From NCBI RefSeq assembly GCF_047722505.1, contig NZ_CP159814.1, forward strand, positions 124,001 to 188,000: 64,000 nucleotides of DNA, read 5' to 3'. The position numbers and the translations under genes were made by a program. This stretch comes from Pelagibacter sp047722505 (GTDB lineage: Bacteria > Pseudomonadota > Alphaproteobacteria > Pelagibacterales > Pelagibacteraceae). Positions 1 to 10,253 of this stretch are shown piece after piece; position 1 is the stretch's first letter, and every line of letters starts with the position of its first letter. The notes under the pieces are model-generated. The model was not told where the DNA came from, searched no databases, and worked only from the letters and a program-made list of their open reading frames with translations.

Positions 1-1980
<1,980 letters not shown>

Positions 1981-2016
1981 ATGCACTGAAAAAAATTTTT
2001 TGATTTTGAATAAATT

Positions 2017-2334
2017 ATGGAAAAAAATGTTTTAAATGAAATTCATAATAATGGTTTTGCTATCGTCAAAAATGCGTTTTCAAAGAAACTTGTAAATGAT
2101 TTATTTGACGACTTAAAAAAATTAAGTCAGGTAAAAATGAGATCTACAAACTCAACCAACTTAATTGATAGTAAATTAATTATTAATCCTCATTCTCAAT
2201 CAGTTAATTATCTTAAGGTAATTAATTCTAAAATTACAGAAAATTACTGTTTAAATTTTTTAAATGATAAATTTTATAAAATCATTAATAAAAAACTTCC
2301 AATTTATTTGGAAGAATCTAGTTATAAAATTTAA
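2017..2334 (+). pseudogene. Truncated phytanoyl-CoA dioxygenase (PhyH)-like N-terminal fragment
   Basis: The 105 encoded residues look like only the start of a PhyH-type Fe(II)/2-oxoglutarate oxygenase: the N-terminal phrase GFAIVKNAFSKKLVNDLF (about residues 13-30) is the usual opening of that family. The protein stops long before the catalytic HxD and distal His motifs that a full enzyme of about 250-300 residues would carry. It begins only about 37 bases after the 23S end and is followed by a radical SAM gene, so it may mark an old recombination junction. It could instead be an unrelated small protein; the family match rests on a short segment. Confidence 0.5.
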
Positions 2335-2366
2335 AAAATGATAGTTAAGAATTAACCTTATAACTA

Positions 2367-3830
2367 ATGTCTAAAATATTGTTTATAAATCCAAATAGAT
2401 GGGGTAGGGGAATCACTCATATATGGATTGCCAGTCATTCGGGTATATTGAAGAGAAATAATCATACAGTTGAGCTGTTTGACTCAACATTTTATTCAAA
2501 TTGGTCTCTGAACGAAGTCCAGTTTCAAACTGATAATAAAATGTACAAAAAAACTAATTATGATGAATTTTTAAAATTTAATTCTAGTGATGTTTTTGAA
2601 GATCTTCAAAAAAAAATTAGTGAATTTAATCCAGATTTTATTTTTTGGTCAGCTATATCTTCCCATATTCATGGAGAGGGTGAGTATGTGAATATTCAAA
2701 ATGGCTATGATTTACTTAAAAATTTGGATACAAAAAATGCAATATTGTTGACAGGTGGATTACAAGCCACTTCAGCTGCAGAACTTGTTTTAAAGGAAAT
2801 GCCAAAGATTAATTATTTAATTGCTGGAGAGTCAGAGCTGGTACTATTAGAAATTTTAAACAACTTTGAAAATAATGCTGAAGAATTAAAAAATATCAAT
2901 GGTGTTTGTTATCTTGAAAATAAAAATTTTTTTCAAAATAAAAAACAGGAAATAATAAATGATCTTGATCAGCTCACACCTTACAACTATGATATTTTTG
3001 ATAACCAGGTATTAAATAGACCATATAATGGCAAAGTTGTTAAGGGTATTGACTACGAAATGTCCAGAGGATGTATTTATTCTTGTAACTACTGTGTGGA
3101 AACTATCATACAAAAATATTATAATTTTAATGAAATGTCGCCAAAAACTGGAGCTATCAAAAACTTTAAAAAATATCTAAGACATAAAAGCTCCAAAATA
3201 ATTTTTGATGAACTTAATTATTTAAATAAAAAAAAGAATATTGAGTTAATTAGATGTCAAGATACAAACTTTTTAACAAACGATAGAAATGTTCTTTTAG
3301 AATTATCTGAATTGATTGATAAAAGTGATCTAAGTATTAAAATTTATATTGAAACTAGACCTGAGGGTATTAATGAAAAATCGATAGAATTATTAAAAAA
3401 ATTAAAAGTGGATGGTGTTGGCATGGGTGTAGAATTAGCTGATAGTGATTTTAGAGAAGGAGAGCTAAATAGATTTGCTGACCAGGAAAAAACGATCAAT
3501 GCTTTTAAACTATTGAAAGAAAATAATATAAAAAGAACTGCATACAATATTATTGGTTTGCCCAATCAAGATGAAAAATCAATTTTGAAAACAATTGAAT
3601 TTAATAAGATTCTGAATCCAGACAATATCACAGTTGCGTATTATTCTCCTTATTATGGAACAAAATCTCAAAAAAAAGGTCAAGAATTACGTCTTTTTGA
3701 TGAGTATGAGAGTGATGTTGATTCAGCATTAAGATCTAAAAGTAAAGCAGATGATATTTTACCAGTTAGCCGTCTAGATTATTACAAAAAGCAATTTGTA
3801 TCCCTCGTTAGGAATAATGCCAACCAATAA
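2367..3830 (+). CDS. Radical SAM protein with B12-binding-like N-terminal domain
   Basis: The 487-residue protein has an N-terminal Rossmann-like region (residues about 1-200, with the TGGLQATSAAE segment near 129-139 typical of B12-binding radical SAM proteins). A radical SAM domain follows, with the iron-sulfur cysteines Cys236, Cys240 and Cys243 in a CxxxCxxC motif. Such proteins bind a [4Fe-4S] cluster and S-adenosylmethionine and often perform methylation or rearrangement of unactivated carbons in natural-product and glycan pathways. A clear DxHxxG cobalamin-ligand motif was not seen, so true B12 use is uncertain. It overlaps the following aldo/keto reductase gene by about 14 nt, which suggests they are co-translated. 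The substrate is unknown; a modified sugar is likely from the context. Confidence 0.7.
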   Translation: MSKILFINPNRWGRGITHIWIASHSGILKRNNHTVELFDSTFYSNWSLNEVQFQTDNKMYKKTNYDEFLKFNSSDVFEDLQKKISEFNPDFIFWSAISSHIHGEGEYVNIQNGYDLLKNLDTKNAILLTGGLQATSAAELVLKEMPKINYLIAGESELVLLEILNNFENNAEELKNINGVCYLENKNFFQNKKQEIINDLDQLTPYNYDIFDNQVLNRPYNGKVVKGIDYEMSRGCIYSCNYCVETIIQKYYNFNEMSPKTGAIKNFKKYLRHKSSKIIFDELNYLNKKKNIELIRCQDTNFLTNDRNVLLELSELIDKSDLSIKIYIETRPEGINEKSIELLKKLKVDGVGMGVELADSDFREGELNRFADQEKTINAFKLLKENNIKRTAYNIIGLPNQDEKSILKTIEFNKILNPDNITVAYYSPYYGTKSQKKGQELRLFDEYESDVDSALRSKSKADDILPVSRLDYYKKQFVSLVRNNANQ

Positions 3831-4716
3831 TATTTTAAAAAAAATTATCATTGGGACATGGTCTTGGAGTGCATATAAATCTGTTTCAAAAAAATCAATT
3901 GAAAATGTTTTTGACCATTGTCTTGATAATGGATTTTTAGAGTTTGACACAGCACCTAATTATCTAGGTGCTGAAATTTTTTTGTCTGAATTTAAAAGGC
4001 AAAATAAAAATATTTTAATCAATACTAAGTGTGGCTGGGATCATAATATGAAAAAAAATTTTGATGAAAAATCTTTAATTTATGGAGTAGAGAGAGCACT
4101 TGATTTATTTAAAAACATTAATGTAATGCAATTACATAATCCGAGAGATGAAATCAGAAACTGGAATAAGGTTTTTGATATATTGCAAAAATATAAAGAT
4201 AAGGGCTATATCAAATCAATCGGAATTTCTTTAGCTAGAAATCATTATTTCTCAAAAAAAATCATGAATAAGTTTGATTTTATTCAAGATGAATTTAATT
4301 TATTGAGAGTAGCCCCTTGTTACAAAATGAATAATTTCAAAAAAATATTGGCTATCAGGTCTCCACTTGCGAACGGAATACTTACGACCAACTTTTCAAA
4401 TATAGCCAAATTTTCTAAAAATGATCAAAGACATAGTTGGCTGTATGGTCGAAGGTTGAAAACAATAAGTAAACAAAAAAAAATCCTTGAGTCTTTGACA
4501 GATTTAAAAATTGAAAGTTTAGCAACTAATTTTATTTTTAGCTTTTCTTTTGTTGATAAAGCTATATTTGGAATAAGAACTGTTAAACATATTAATGATT
4601 TATTGAAAAATATTAAAAACTTCAAAAAGTTAAAACCTACACTTGTAAAAAAAATAATTGAATTAAATACTAAAGATAATCTATTTTGCAAAAATATTTA
4701 CAGATATAATAATTAG
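3817..4716 (+). CDS. Aldo/keto reductase family protein
   Basis: This protein of about 299 residues shows the aldo/keto reductase barrel pattern: GTWSWS near the N-terminus, FLEFDTAPNY (the strand carrying the active-site Asp and Tyr), NTKCGWD (the usual Lys position) and a LHNPRD segment. Family members are NAD(P)H-dependent oxidoreductases of sugar or keto substrates. I prefer the ATG at 3817, preceded by GGAATA, over an upstream TTG at 3796, because it reduces overlap with the radical SAM gene and puts the first barrel strand close to the start. Its end overlaps the convergent amidotransferase gene by 4 nt. Aldo/keto reductases often occur in nonulosonate clusters, but the substrate cannot be read here. 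Confidence 0.75.
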   Translation: MPTNNILKKIIIGTWSWSAYKSVSKKSIENVFDHCLDNGFLEFDTAPNYLGAEIFLSEFKRQNKNILINTKCGWDHNMKKNFDEKSLIYGVERALDLFKNINVMQLHNPRDEIRNWNKVFDILQKYKDKGYIKSIGISLARNHYFSKKIMNKFDFIQDEFNLLRVAPCYKMNNFKKILAIRSPLANGILTTNFSNIAKFSKNDQRHSWLYGRRLKTISKQKKILESLTDLKIESLATNFIFSFSFVDKAIFGIRTVKHINDLLKNIKNFKKLKPTLVKKIIELNTKDNLFCKNIYRYNN

Positions 4717-5906
4717 TAACAAGTAAACTTTAATTTCCATTCATCGTTACTTTTTCCCCACAAGTGTGGTGATCTATAACTATCAATAGTTTTTCTAAAA
4801 TCTTCTTCAGTAATATCAATATATTCTAAAAAATCTTTAAAATATTTTTTTGGGAATTCATTATCAAATTTTTTTACTAAGTTAATTCCTTCTTCTCTTG
4901 TTATTTTACCATTCCTAATTTCTTGAGCAGCATCATAAGTTGTTCTTCCTAATCCAAATTTTATATATGTTGTGTAGTAATGAAAATTATCTATTTTATC
5001 ATCTATACTTGAATATTTTGAGTAAGTTCCCTCTGTTCTTTCAGTATTAGATTTAAAACCTGTATTTTCACTTGCATAATAAAACATTTCTTGTGGATCC
5101 CATCTATGAAAATATCCCATATAGAAAACTTTAATATTATCTTTTTTTATTCCATCGGCACTTACAGGAATATATGGTTCAAAATCATTTATGGTAAAAT
5201 CAGTTTCTTGAATTATTTCATGAATATTTTTTTTACCAAAAAATAATTCATCTAAAGAGTTTCTTGTAAAATATTTTGCATCCATCAAGGGTTCAAAATT
5301 ATCCTTCACCGAGGAACCATATTCTGCCGTGTTTTCACCATATATTACCAAAGGAATATTGAATTTTTTAGCAATACTTGGACCAATATTTTTTTGACCA
5401 ATTATAAAAGGCTGAAATGGATGCAAGAGATTTGAAAAAGCAAGTTTGGTAAGATGTCTATGTAGTTTACCATTTGGGGTGAATAATAAATTATCAAATC
5501 CTCCAACATGGATCCAGTTAGTAAAATTTTTCCAACCTGGCTCAGTATATAGGTGAGGAGCCCATGTCACTGTCAAAGGATTCATTTTATATTTATATTT
5601 AAGAATGTGTGCAGTGTAAGCGCTATCTTTGCCACCACTTCCAGGAACTACACAATCATATCCACTTTTTTTTCTGTATTTTGCTAATATTTCAAGTAAT
5701 TTTTCTTCTCTTTCATTCCAATCAATTTTATATTTTTCTTTACCGTATCTACAGGCACTACATACCCCATCCTCAAATTCTGGACCTAGTTTCAAATTAT
5801 CGCTATTTTTAAATTCAATAACTGGATTTGGTCTTTGGTTGGATATAACACATTCTTTACAAAATATAACACTAGTCGGAAGGCCAAATTTTGAAGAATG
5901 TTCCAT
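4713..5906 (-). CDS. N-acetyl sugar amidotransferase (WbpG/PseA type)
   Basis: The 397-residue protein has the features of the WbpG/PseA/WbuX family: a zinc-type Cys set (Cys16, Cys19, Cys49, Cys52) and a PP-loop ATP pyrophosphatase motif SGGKDS at residues 90-95, followed by the conserved YGENTAEYGSS segment. These enzymes adenylate the acetamido carbonyl of an activated sugar and replace it with ammonia, giving an acetamidino group. Ammonia comes from a HisH/HisF-like pair, and exactly such a pair is encoded upstream in the same operon. The gene therefore points to an acetamidino-modified sugar, probably the nonulosonate made by the divergent neuA-neuB-neuC-like genes. The precise sugar is inferred. 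Confidence 0.87.
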   Translation of the reverse strand: MEHSSKFGLPTSVIFCKECVISNQRPNPVIEFKNSDNLKLGPEFEDGVCSACRYGKEKYKIDWNEREEKLLEILAKYRKKSGYDCVVPGSGGKDSAYTAHILKYKYKMNPLTVTWAPHLYTEPGWKNFTNWIHVGGFDNLLFTPNGKLHRHLTKLAFSNLLHPFQPFIIGQKNIGPSIAKKFNIPLVIYGENTAEYGSSVKDNFEPLMDAKYFTRNSLDELFFGKKNIHEIIQETDFTINDFEPYIPVSADGIKKDNIKVFYMGYFHRWDPQEMFYYASENTGFKSNTERTEGTYSKYSSIDDKIDNFHYYTTYIKFGLGRTTYDAAQEIRNGKITREEGINLVKKFDNEFPKKYFKDFLEYIDITEEDFRKTIDSYRSPHLWGKSNDEWKLKFTCY

Positions 5907-5910
5907 TTTT

Positions 5911-6519
5911 TTAAATGTTCTTAACTACTTCATTTATTAATTCAAGTCCTATTTCACCACTTTTTTCAGGATGAAATTGAGTACCTATAATTCTTTCTGC
6001 AGATATTGCTGCACAATAATTTAAATCTTGAGACTCAGTGAAAGCTAAAATATTTTTTTTATTTTTTACATTTGCTGCATAGGAATGAACAAAATAGAAT
6101 TTTTCATTATTAAATTTTTTTAAAAAACTAAAATAGTTTTGATCTGAAAAAAAAGTTTTTTGATAGCCAATATTCGGCAGTATTAGTTTTTTACTCATTC
6201 TATCTACCCTGCCATCAATATAATCTAAACCTTTATGCTCACCACCCTCAAAGCCCTTTGAAAGCAAAGTTTGCATTCCAAGACATATTCCAAAAATAAC
6301 TGAATCTTTTTTTGATTGGTCTAAAAAAGATTTTAAATCAGGAGAATTTAGTAAAGCAGATGCTTTGTTGAATGAACCTACTCCAGGTATAAATATTAGA
6401 TCAAAATTTTCATTTTTACGCTCAGAATAAAAGGTAGGAACAAATCCTATTTTTTTTATTGAATTATATAAACTCCTTATATTTCCAAGACCATAATCAA
6501 TAATGCATATTTTTTTCAT
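5911..6519 (-). CDS. HisH-like glutamine amidotransferase subunit for sugar amidation
   Basis: A class I glutaminase of 202 residues with the nucleophile elbow GICLGMQ (Cys79) and the catalytic His183/Glu185 of FHPEKSG. It resembles imidazole-glycerol-phosphate synthase subunit HisH and should release ammonia from glutamine. It overlaps the hisF-like gene upstream by 23 nt and ends only 4 nt before the sugar amidotransferase start. In Pseudomonas and Campylobacter the same three-gene set serves acetamidino-sugar formation rather than histidine synthesis. No other histidine genes are near, which supports the specialised role. Confidence 0.85.
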   Translation of the reverse strand: MKKICIIDYGLGNIRSLYNSIKKIGFVPTFYSERKNENFDLIFIPGVGSFNKASALLNSPDLKSFLDQSKKDSVIFGICLGMQTLLSKGFEGGEHKGLDYIDGRVDRMSKKLILPNIGYQKTFFSDQNYFSFLKKFNNEKFYFVHSYAANVKNKKNILAFTESQDLNYCAAISAERIIGTQFHPEKSGEIGLELINEVVKNI

Positions 6520-7228
6520 AAATAATTTCTTTTATATCTACTTTTTTGTAATGAAACGCAGAAGCAATCGCAAAACTTATATTTTTTGTTAATTTTAATG
6601 CTTCATGTAAATGCTCTATTTTACCAAAGCCACCTGAGAATATTAGTGGTACTTTAATCTTATTTTTAATTTCACTAATTAATTCCAAGTCAAAACCTTC
6701 CTGAGTTCCTTCATGATCTACAGACGTAAGTAATATTTCACCACATTCCATATTTTGTACTTCCTCTAACCAGTCAGTTACATTTATGCCAGTTTTTTCT
6801 CTCCCATAATGTTTGTATGCCTCCCAAGTTCCATTGTTTTTTTTTGCTTCGATATAAATAGTTATAGTGCTAGCACCAAAGTTATCCACAGCTTCTTTTA
6901 TGAAAGATGGATTTTCTATACCGGCAGAATTAATAGCAATTTTGTCTGCTCCAGAATTAAGTGCCTTATCAATATCTTTTAAGGTTTTAATTCCACCACC
7001 TAAAGTTATAGGTATAAAGAGATTTTCAGTAGTTCTTTTTACAACTTCAAAAAGATTATTTCTTCCATAAAGACTAGCAACTGCATCAATTAAAATAATT
7101 TCATCGATACCGTTTAAATAATATTGCCTTGCAATTTCGATTGGATCTCCAATTTTTCTTAATCCCTCCAAGTTTATACCCTTGATTACAAATTCATTTT
7201 TAATATCTAGTCTAGAAATAATTCTCAT
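6497..7228 (-). CDS. HisF-like ammonia-channelling subunit for sugar amidation
   Basis: A (beta/alpha)8 barrel protein of 243 residues clearly related to HisF: an SRLDIKN segment with Asp8 matching the catalytic Asp11 of HisF, then LIDAVAS, ITLGGGI, SADK-type phosphate-binding loops and GEILLTSVDHEGT. The second catalytic aspartate of true HisF (Asp130, in IDAKR) is Glu127 here (YIEAKK). It is the first gene of the minus-strand trio and overlaps hisH-like by 23 nt. The likely role is to form an ammonia tunnel with the HisH-like subunit and feed the sugar amidotransferase. A housekeeping hisF is possible but unlikely in this setting. Confidence 0.84.
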   Translation of the reverse strand: MRIISRLDIKNEFVIKGINLEGLRKIGDPIEIARQYYLNGIDEIILIDAVASLYGRNNLFEVVKRTTENLFIPITLGGGIKTLKDIDKALNSGADKIAINSAGIENPSFIKEAVDNFGASTITIYIEAKKNNGTWEAYKHYGREKTGINVTDWLEEVQNMECGEILLTSVDHEGTQEGFDLELISEIKNKIKVPLIFSGGFGKIEHLHEALKLTKNISFAIASAFHYKKVDIKEIIYEKNMHY

Positions 7229-7335
7229 GAAGTTTATAAAAAAGTAAAAAGATTTTTTTTAATAATATATATATAGTATCAATGTTATTTAGAAAAAAAC
7301 ATTAAAACAATTTGTGATATTATAGTTATTATATA

Positions 7336-8043
7336 ATGATTAAAAAAAATACTAATATAATTGCCTTAATCCCTGCAAAAAAAAACTCGAGGGGTTTTAA
7401 AAATAAAAATTTAAAAAAACTTAACAAACTTTCTTTAGTTGAATTAGCAATACTAGGTGCAAAAAAATCAAAATTAATTGATAAAATCTATCTATCTTCA
7501 GACTCGGATAGAATTTTAGATATAGGAGCAAAACTAAATATTGATGTGATTAAGAGAAAAAAATTTTTAAGTACTAGTTCAGCATTAGCAAATACAGTAA
7601 TATTAGATTTTATAAAAAATAAACTAAAGTCTATTAAAGAAGATCATATTATTGTTTATCTTCAACCTACATCACCTTTTAGAAATAATAATCATATTGA
7701 TTTAGCTATTAACCACTTTAAAAAAAATAAATTAAAATCTGTAATTAGTGTTACGGAAAATAAAAATTTTTTTAAATCACTATATAAAAAAAAAAATTTT
7801 TTAAATCCTTTTTTTAATGATGGTATTATTACAAATAATCGACAGAATTTAAAGACAGTATATTCACCAAATGGAGCAATATATATTTTTTATGCAAGCG
7901 AATTTATGAAAAATAAAAAGTTGAGTTTTACTAAATCAGGATATTCTGTTATGAATAAAATAGATAGTATTGATATAGATGATAAAGAAGACTACTTATT
8001 AGCAAAACATTTAAGTAAAAAATATTTAAAATTTAAAAAATGA
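7336..8043 (+). CDS. CMP-nonulosonate cytidylyltransferase (NeuA/LegF type)
   Basis: A 235-residue acylneuraminate cytidylyltransferase. The N-terminal nucleotide-binding motif reads IPAKKNSRGFKNKN (residues about 12-25), a lysine-rich variant of the usual IPARGGSKGIPRKN. The YLQPTSPFRNNNH segment near residue 107 matches the conserved substrate loop. It should activate a nonulosonic acid with CTP to the CMP-sugar used by a glycosyltransferase. It starts a plus-strand operon divergent from the sugar-amidation trio, with about 107 bp of very A+T-rich spacer that probably holds both promoters, and overlaps neuB-like by 4 nt. Whether the product is neuraminic, legionaminic or another acid cannot be decided. 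Confidence 0.83.
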   Translation: MIKKNTNIIALIPAKKNSRGFKNKNLKKLNKLSLVELAILGAKKSKLIDKIYLSSDSDRILDIGAKLNIDVIKRKKFLSTSSALANTVILDFIKNKLKSIKEDHIIVYLQPTSPFRNNNHIDLAINHFKKNKLKSVISVTENKNFFKSLYKKKNFLNPFFNDGIITNNRQNLKTVYSPNGAIYIFYASEFMKNKKLSFTKSGYSVMNKIDSIDIDDKEDYLLAKHLSKKYLKFKK

Positions 8044-9074
8044 TATTTAGAATTGCTAATAGAATAATTGGTCCCAATCATGATCCTGTAATTATTGCAG
8101 AAATAGGAATTAATCATAATGGAAATCTAGATCACGCAATAGCTATTGCAGACAGCGCTATAAAATCTGGAGCAGAAATTCTAAAACATCAAACTCATAT
8201 ACCTGATGAAGAAATGTCATTAGAAGCTCAAAAAGCAATTCCTGGAAATTCAAAAAAATCAATTTATAGAATAATTAAGGAATGTTCGCTCTACGAAAAT
8301 GATGAAAGAAAATTGATGAATTATATAAAATCAAAAAAAAAAATTTTTATTAGTACGCCGTTTTCAAAAGCTGCAGTAGATAGACTTATAAAATTTGATG
8401 TTCCAGGGTTTAAAATTGGATCAGGTGAATGGAATAATTTAGAGTTAATAAATTATATATGTAAATTTAGAAAACCTATAATTATGAGCACAGGTATGAG
8501 CTATTTAAATGAACTTAAGAAAACAATTAATTTTATTAATAAAAAAAAAATTCCTCTAGCACTATTGCATTGTACCAATGTTTATCCAACACCATTAGAA
8601 AAAAGTAGACTTAATTCAATAACTTTAATGAAAAAAAATTTTAAAAATAATGTAATTGGTTATTCAGATCATACTGTTGGATTGTACGCATCATATGCAG
8701 CCTTAAGCTTGGGTTCTAAAATTATAGAAAAACATTATGTGGATACTCACAATAGAAAAGGTCCTGATGTATCTTGTTCAATGGATAAGCACCAATTAAA
8801 AGAATTAATAAAAGCCTCAAAACTGATTCCGTCATCTTTGCCTGGAAAAAAAGAACCCATCAAAGAAGAATTAGTAACTATGAATTTTGCTTTTGCTTCA
8901 GTTGTGTCAAAAACTTTTATTAAAAAAGGATCAATACTTAATGAAAAAAATATTTGTCTAAAAAGACCTGGTAACGGAGATTTTAACACAAAAGATTTTA
9001 CAAAAATTTTGGGAAGAAGAGTAAATAGTAATATCAAACAAAATACTCAAATTAAAAAAAAATATCTAAAGTGA
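8040..9074 (+). CDS. N-acylneuraminate/legionaminate synthase (NeuB/LegI type)
   Basis: The 344-residue protein has the NeuB barrel (IAEIGINHNGNLDHA at about residues 20-34, KHQTH, FISTPFS, FKIGSGEW, STGMS, HCTNVYPTP, GYSDHT) and a C-terminal SAF/antifreeze-like domain (about residues 285-344). It condenses phosphoenolpyruvate with an N-acyl-mannosamine-type six-carbon sugar to make a nine-carbon acid. It is flanked with 4-nt overlaps by the cytidylyltransferase and the 2-epimerase genes, so the operon supplies a complete last half of nonulosonate synthesis. Confidence 0.9.
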   Translation: MIFRIANRIIGPNHDPVIIAEIGINHNGNLDHAIAIADSAIKSGAEILKHQTHIPDEEMSLEAQKAIPGNSKKSIYRIIKECSLYENDERKLMNYIKSKKKIFISTPFSKAAVDRLIKFDVPGFKIGSGEWNNLELINYICKFRKPIIMSTGMSYLNELKKTINFINKKKIPLALLHCTNVYPTPLEKSRLNSITLMKKNFKNNVIGYSDHTVGLYASYAALSLGSKIIEKHYVDTHNRKGPDVSCSMDKHQLKELIKASKLIPSSLPGKKEPIKEELVTMNFAFASVVSKTFIKKGSILNEKNICLKRPGNGDFNTKDFTKILGRRVNSNIKQNTQIKKKYLK

Positions 9075-10237
9075 AAACAATCACATTTATAACTGGTACA
9101 AGAGCGGATTATGGTAAAATTAAATCTTTAATTTTAGAGTTACAAAAGAAAAAAAATAAATTTAAGACTCATTTAATTATAACTGGAATGCATAATATTC
9201 GAAAATATGGACTTACTAGAGATGAAATAGATAAAGATAATATACAAAATTGTTATAGGTTTAATAATCAATCTAACGATACAACTATGGATATTGCGTT
9301 AGCCAATACAATTAAAGGTATAAATAAATTTATTTCTAATAATCACACTGATTTAATTGTTGTTCACGGTGATAGAGTAGAGTCGTTAGCTGGAGCAATT
9401 ACAGGCTGTCTAAATAATATTAAAATAGCACATATTGAAGGTGGTGAAATTTCTGGAACTATTGATGAAATTCTAAGACACTCTATATCAAAATTATCAC
9501 ATTTACATTTTGTCACAAATAAAATTGCTAAACGAAGACTAGAACAAATGGGTGAGTTAAAAAATAACATTTTTACTATAGGGTCCCCAGATGTTGATAT
9601 AATTTTAAAAAAAAAACTTCCCAATATTTCTTTAGTAAAAAAAAGATATGCTATTAACTTTGAAAAATATGCAATTTGCATATTTCATCCTGTTACAACT
9701 GAGCTAAAAAAAATTGAATACCAGATTAAATCACTTTTAAATTTACTTGCTAAAAGCAAATTTAATTACATCATTTTATTGCCAAATAATGATTTGGGTC
9801 ACAACATTATTTTAAAACAAATAATTTTGTTAAAAAATAAAAAATTAAAAGATTTTAAAATTTTACCATCATTGAGATTCGAATATTATTTAACATTATT
9901 AAAAAATTCAAATTTTATAATAGGAAATTCAAGCTCTGGAATTATGGAGGCACCTTATTATGGAGTTCCCACAATTGATTTAGGTACAAGACAGAAAAAT
10001 AGAGCTCAAATTAGTTCTGTAATTTCAATGAGTGATTATTCAAAGTTAGGTGATTTAATAAATAAGTTTAAAACAAAAAAGTATAAATTTAAACCACTAA
10101 AGTATTTTGGTACTGGAAATAGTCACAAAAAGTTCTTAACAATACTAAACCAGAAAAGAATTTGGAGTATCAAAAACCAAAAACAATTTATTCAACTAAA
10201 ATATTTTGATAAAAAAAATCATAGAAACTTTTCTTAA
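9071..10237 (+). CDS. Hydrolysing UDP-N-acetylhexosamine 2-epimerase (NeuC/LegG type)
   Basis: The 388-residue protein has the hydrolysing 2-epimerase fold: TGTRADYGKIKSL at the N-terminus, VVHGDRVESLAGA, HIEGGEISGTIDEILRHSISKLSHLHFV, and GNSSSGIMEAPYYGVPTIDLGTRQKNR near the C-terminus. The RADYG and HIEGGE forms are those of NeuC/LegG rather than WecB. It should hydrolyse UDP and invert C2 to give the free mannosamine-type substrate for NeuB. The start is GTG at 9071, overlapping the neuB stop. If the product is legionaminic acid, a UDP-diacetylbacillosamine supply (LegB/C/H) is needed and is not seen in this window. Confidence 0.87.
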   Translation: MKTITFITGTRADYGKIKSLILELQKKKNKFKTHLIITGMHNIRKYGLTRDEIDKDNIQNCYRFNNQSNDTTMDIALANTIKGINKFISNNHTDLIVVHGDRVESLAGAITGCLNNIKIAHIEGGEISGTIDEILRHSISKLSHLHFVTNKIAKRRLEQMGELKNNIFTIGSPDVDIILKKKLPNISLVKKRYAINFEKYAICIFHPVTTELKKIEYQIKSLLNLLAKSKFNYIILLPNNDLGHNIILKQIILLKNKKLKDFKILPSLRFEYYLTLLKNSNFIIGNSSSGIMEAPYYGVPTIDLGTRQKNRAQISSVISMSDYSKLGDLINKFKTKKYKFKPLKYFGTGNSHKKFLTILNQKRIWSIKNQKQFIQLKYFDKKNHRNFS

Positions 10238-10253
10238 AAATAACAATTAAATT

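Noticed and set aside
5911..7228. HisH/HisF as part of histidine biosynthesis
   Set aside because: They are coupled to a sugar amidotransferase, HisF-like lacks one catalytic Asp, and no other his gene is near.
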